Assembly: GCF_000218685.1 (NCBI RefSeq)
Contig: NW_006763302.1
Location: 788,868 to 852,867 of the forward strand
Reading direction: 5' to 3'
From: Serpula lacrymans var. lacrymans S7.9
Lineage: Eukaryota > Basidiomycota > Agaricomycetes > Boletales > Serpulaceae
DNA: 64,000 nt
Shown here piece after piece: positions 63,961 to 64,000 of this stretch (its first letter is position 1; each line of letters opens with the position of its first letter). The notes beneath the pieces are model-generated. The model had not been told where the DNA came from and searched no databases. It saw only the letters and a program-made list of their open reading frames with translations. The position numbers and the translations under genes are program-made.

Positions 63961-64000
63961 TACTCGTAGAACTCATTTTTTGATGACTGTGTTAGGTCCA

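Noticed and set aside
1..64000. CRISPR arrays, rRNA genes or bacterial-type operons
   Set aside because: No regularly spaced identical repeats or rRNA sequence were seen; the intron-rich genes are eukaryotic.

Overview
The window looks like nuclear DNA of a mushroom-forming basidiomycete (Agaricomycetes). Genes are dense and split by many introns of about 50-100 nt with GT...AG ends. The families present (cerato-platanin-like and other small secreted proteins, fungal alpha-kinase, Crinkler-like nuclease-kinase, chromodomain Ty3 element, Tad-like LINE) are typical of that group. The species is not identified. All gene models were spliced by eye.

Layout. (1) 1-8.75 kb is an ordinary region: partial cerato-platanin-like gene, a small secreted protein, a VPS9-domain Rab5-type exchange factor, an unrecognised gene transcribed divergently from it, and a short gene matching only the N-terminal domain of Bud6/Aip3. 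(2) 10.6-32.9 kb is an array of nine PARP-like ADP-ribosyltransferase (ART) genes, called ART1-ART9 here. Six more elements of the same theme follow: a NADAR gene at 33.4 kb, a two-domain NADAR gene at 42.6 kb, ART10 at 44.9 kb, divergent ART11 at 46.7 kb, a broken ART12 at 48.2 kb, and an orphan acidic N-terminus at 20.1-20.4 kb. (3) 34,958-42,266 is a 7.3-kb segment between the two NADAR genes, bounded by 254-bp inverted repeats (3 mismatches) and flanked on both sides by AAGC. It holds an alpha-kinase gene, a DDE integrase-like gene and a gene with a ribonuclease H1 N-terminal-type domain. It looks like an undescribed cargo-carrying transposon. (4) 48.6-49.8 kb is a Crinkler-like nuclease-kinase gene cut at its 5' end by retroelement debris. 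(5) 49.8-64 kb is nested transposable elements: a chromodomain Ty3/gypsy element with a clear -1 frameshift site, several LTRs, a LINE broken into pieces, and an assembly gap beside a probable inversion or scaffolding error.

How the parts may work together. The ART proteins share variable N-terminal CxxC/zinc-like modules (some preceded by a long acidic domain), a conserved middle domain, and a C-terminal ART fold with a readable H-Y-E triad and a Cys-rich insertion between H and Y. NADAR-domain proteins are known, in bacteria and phages, to remove ADP-ribose from guanine bases. An expanded family of ADP-ribose writers beside NADAR genes therefore suggests a fungal ADP-ribosylation writer/eraser locus, possibly acting on nucleic acid and possibly in defence against mobile elements. 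The gene linkage is seen directly; the functional link is inference.
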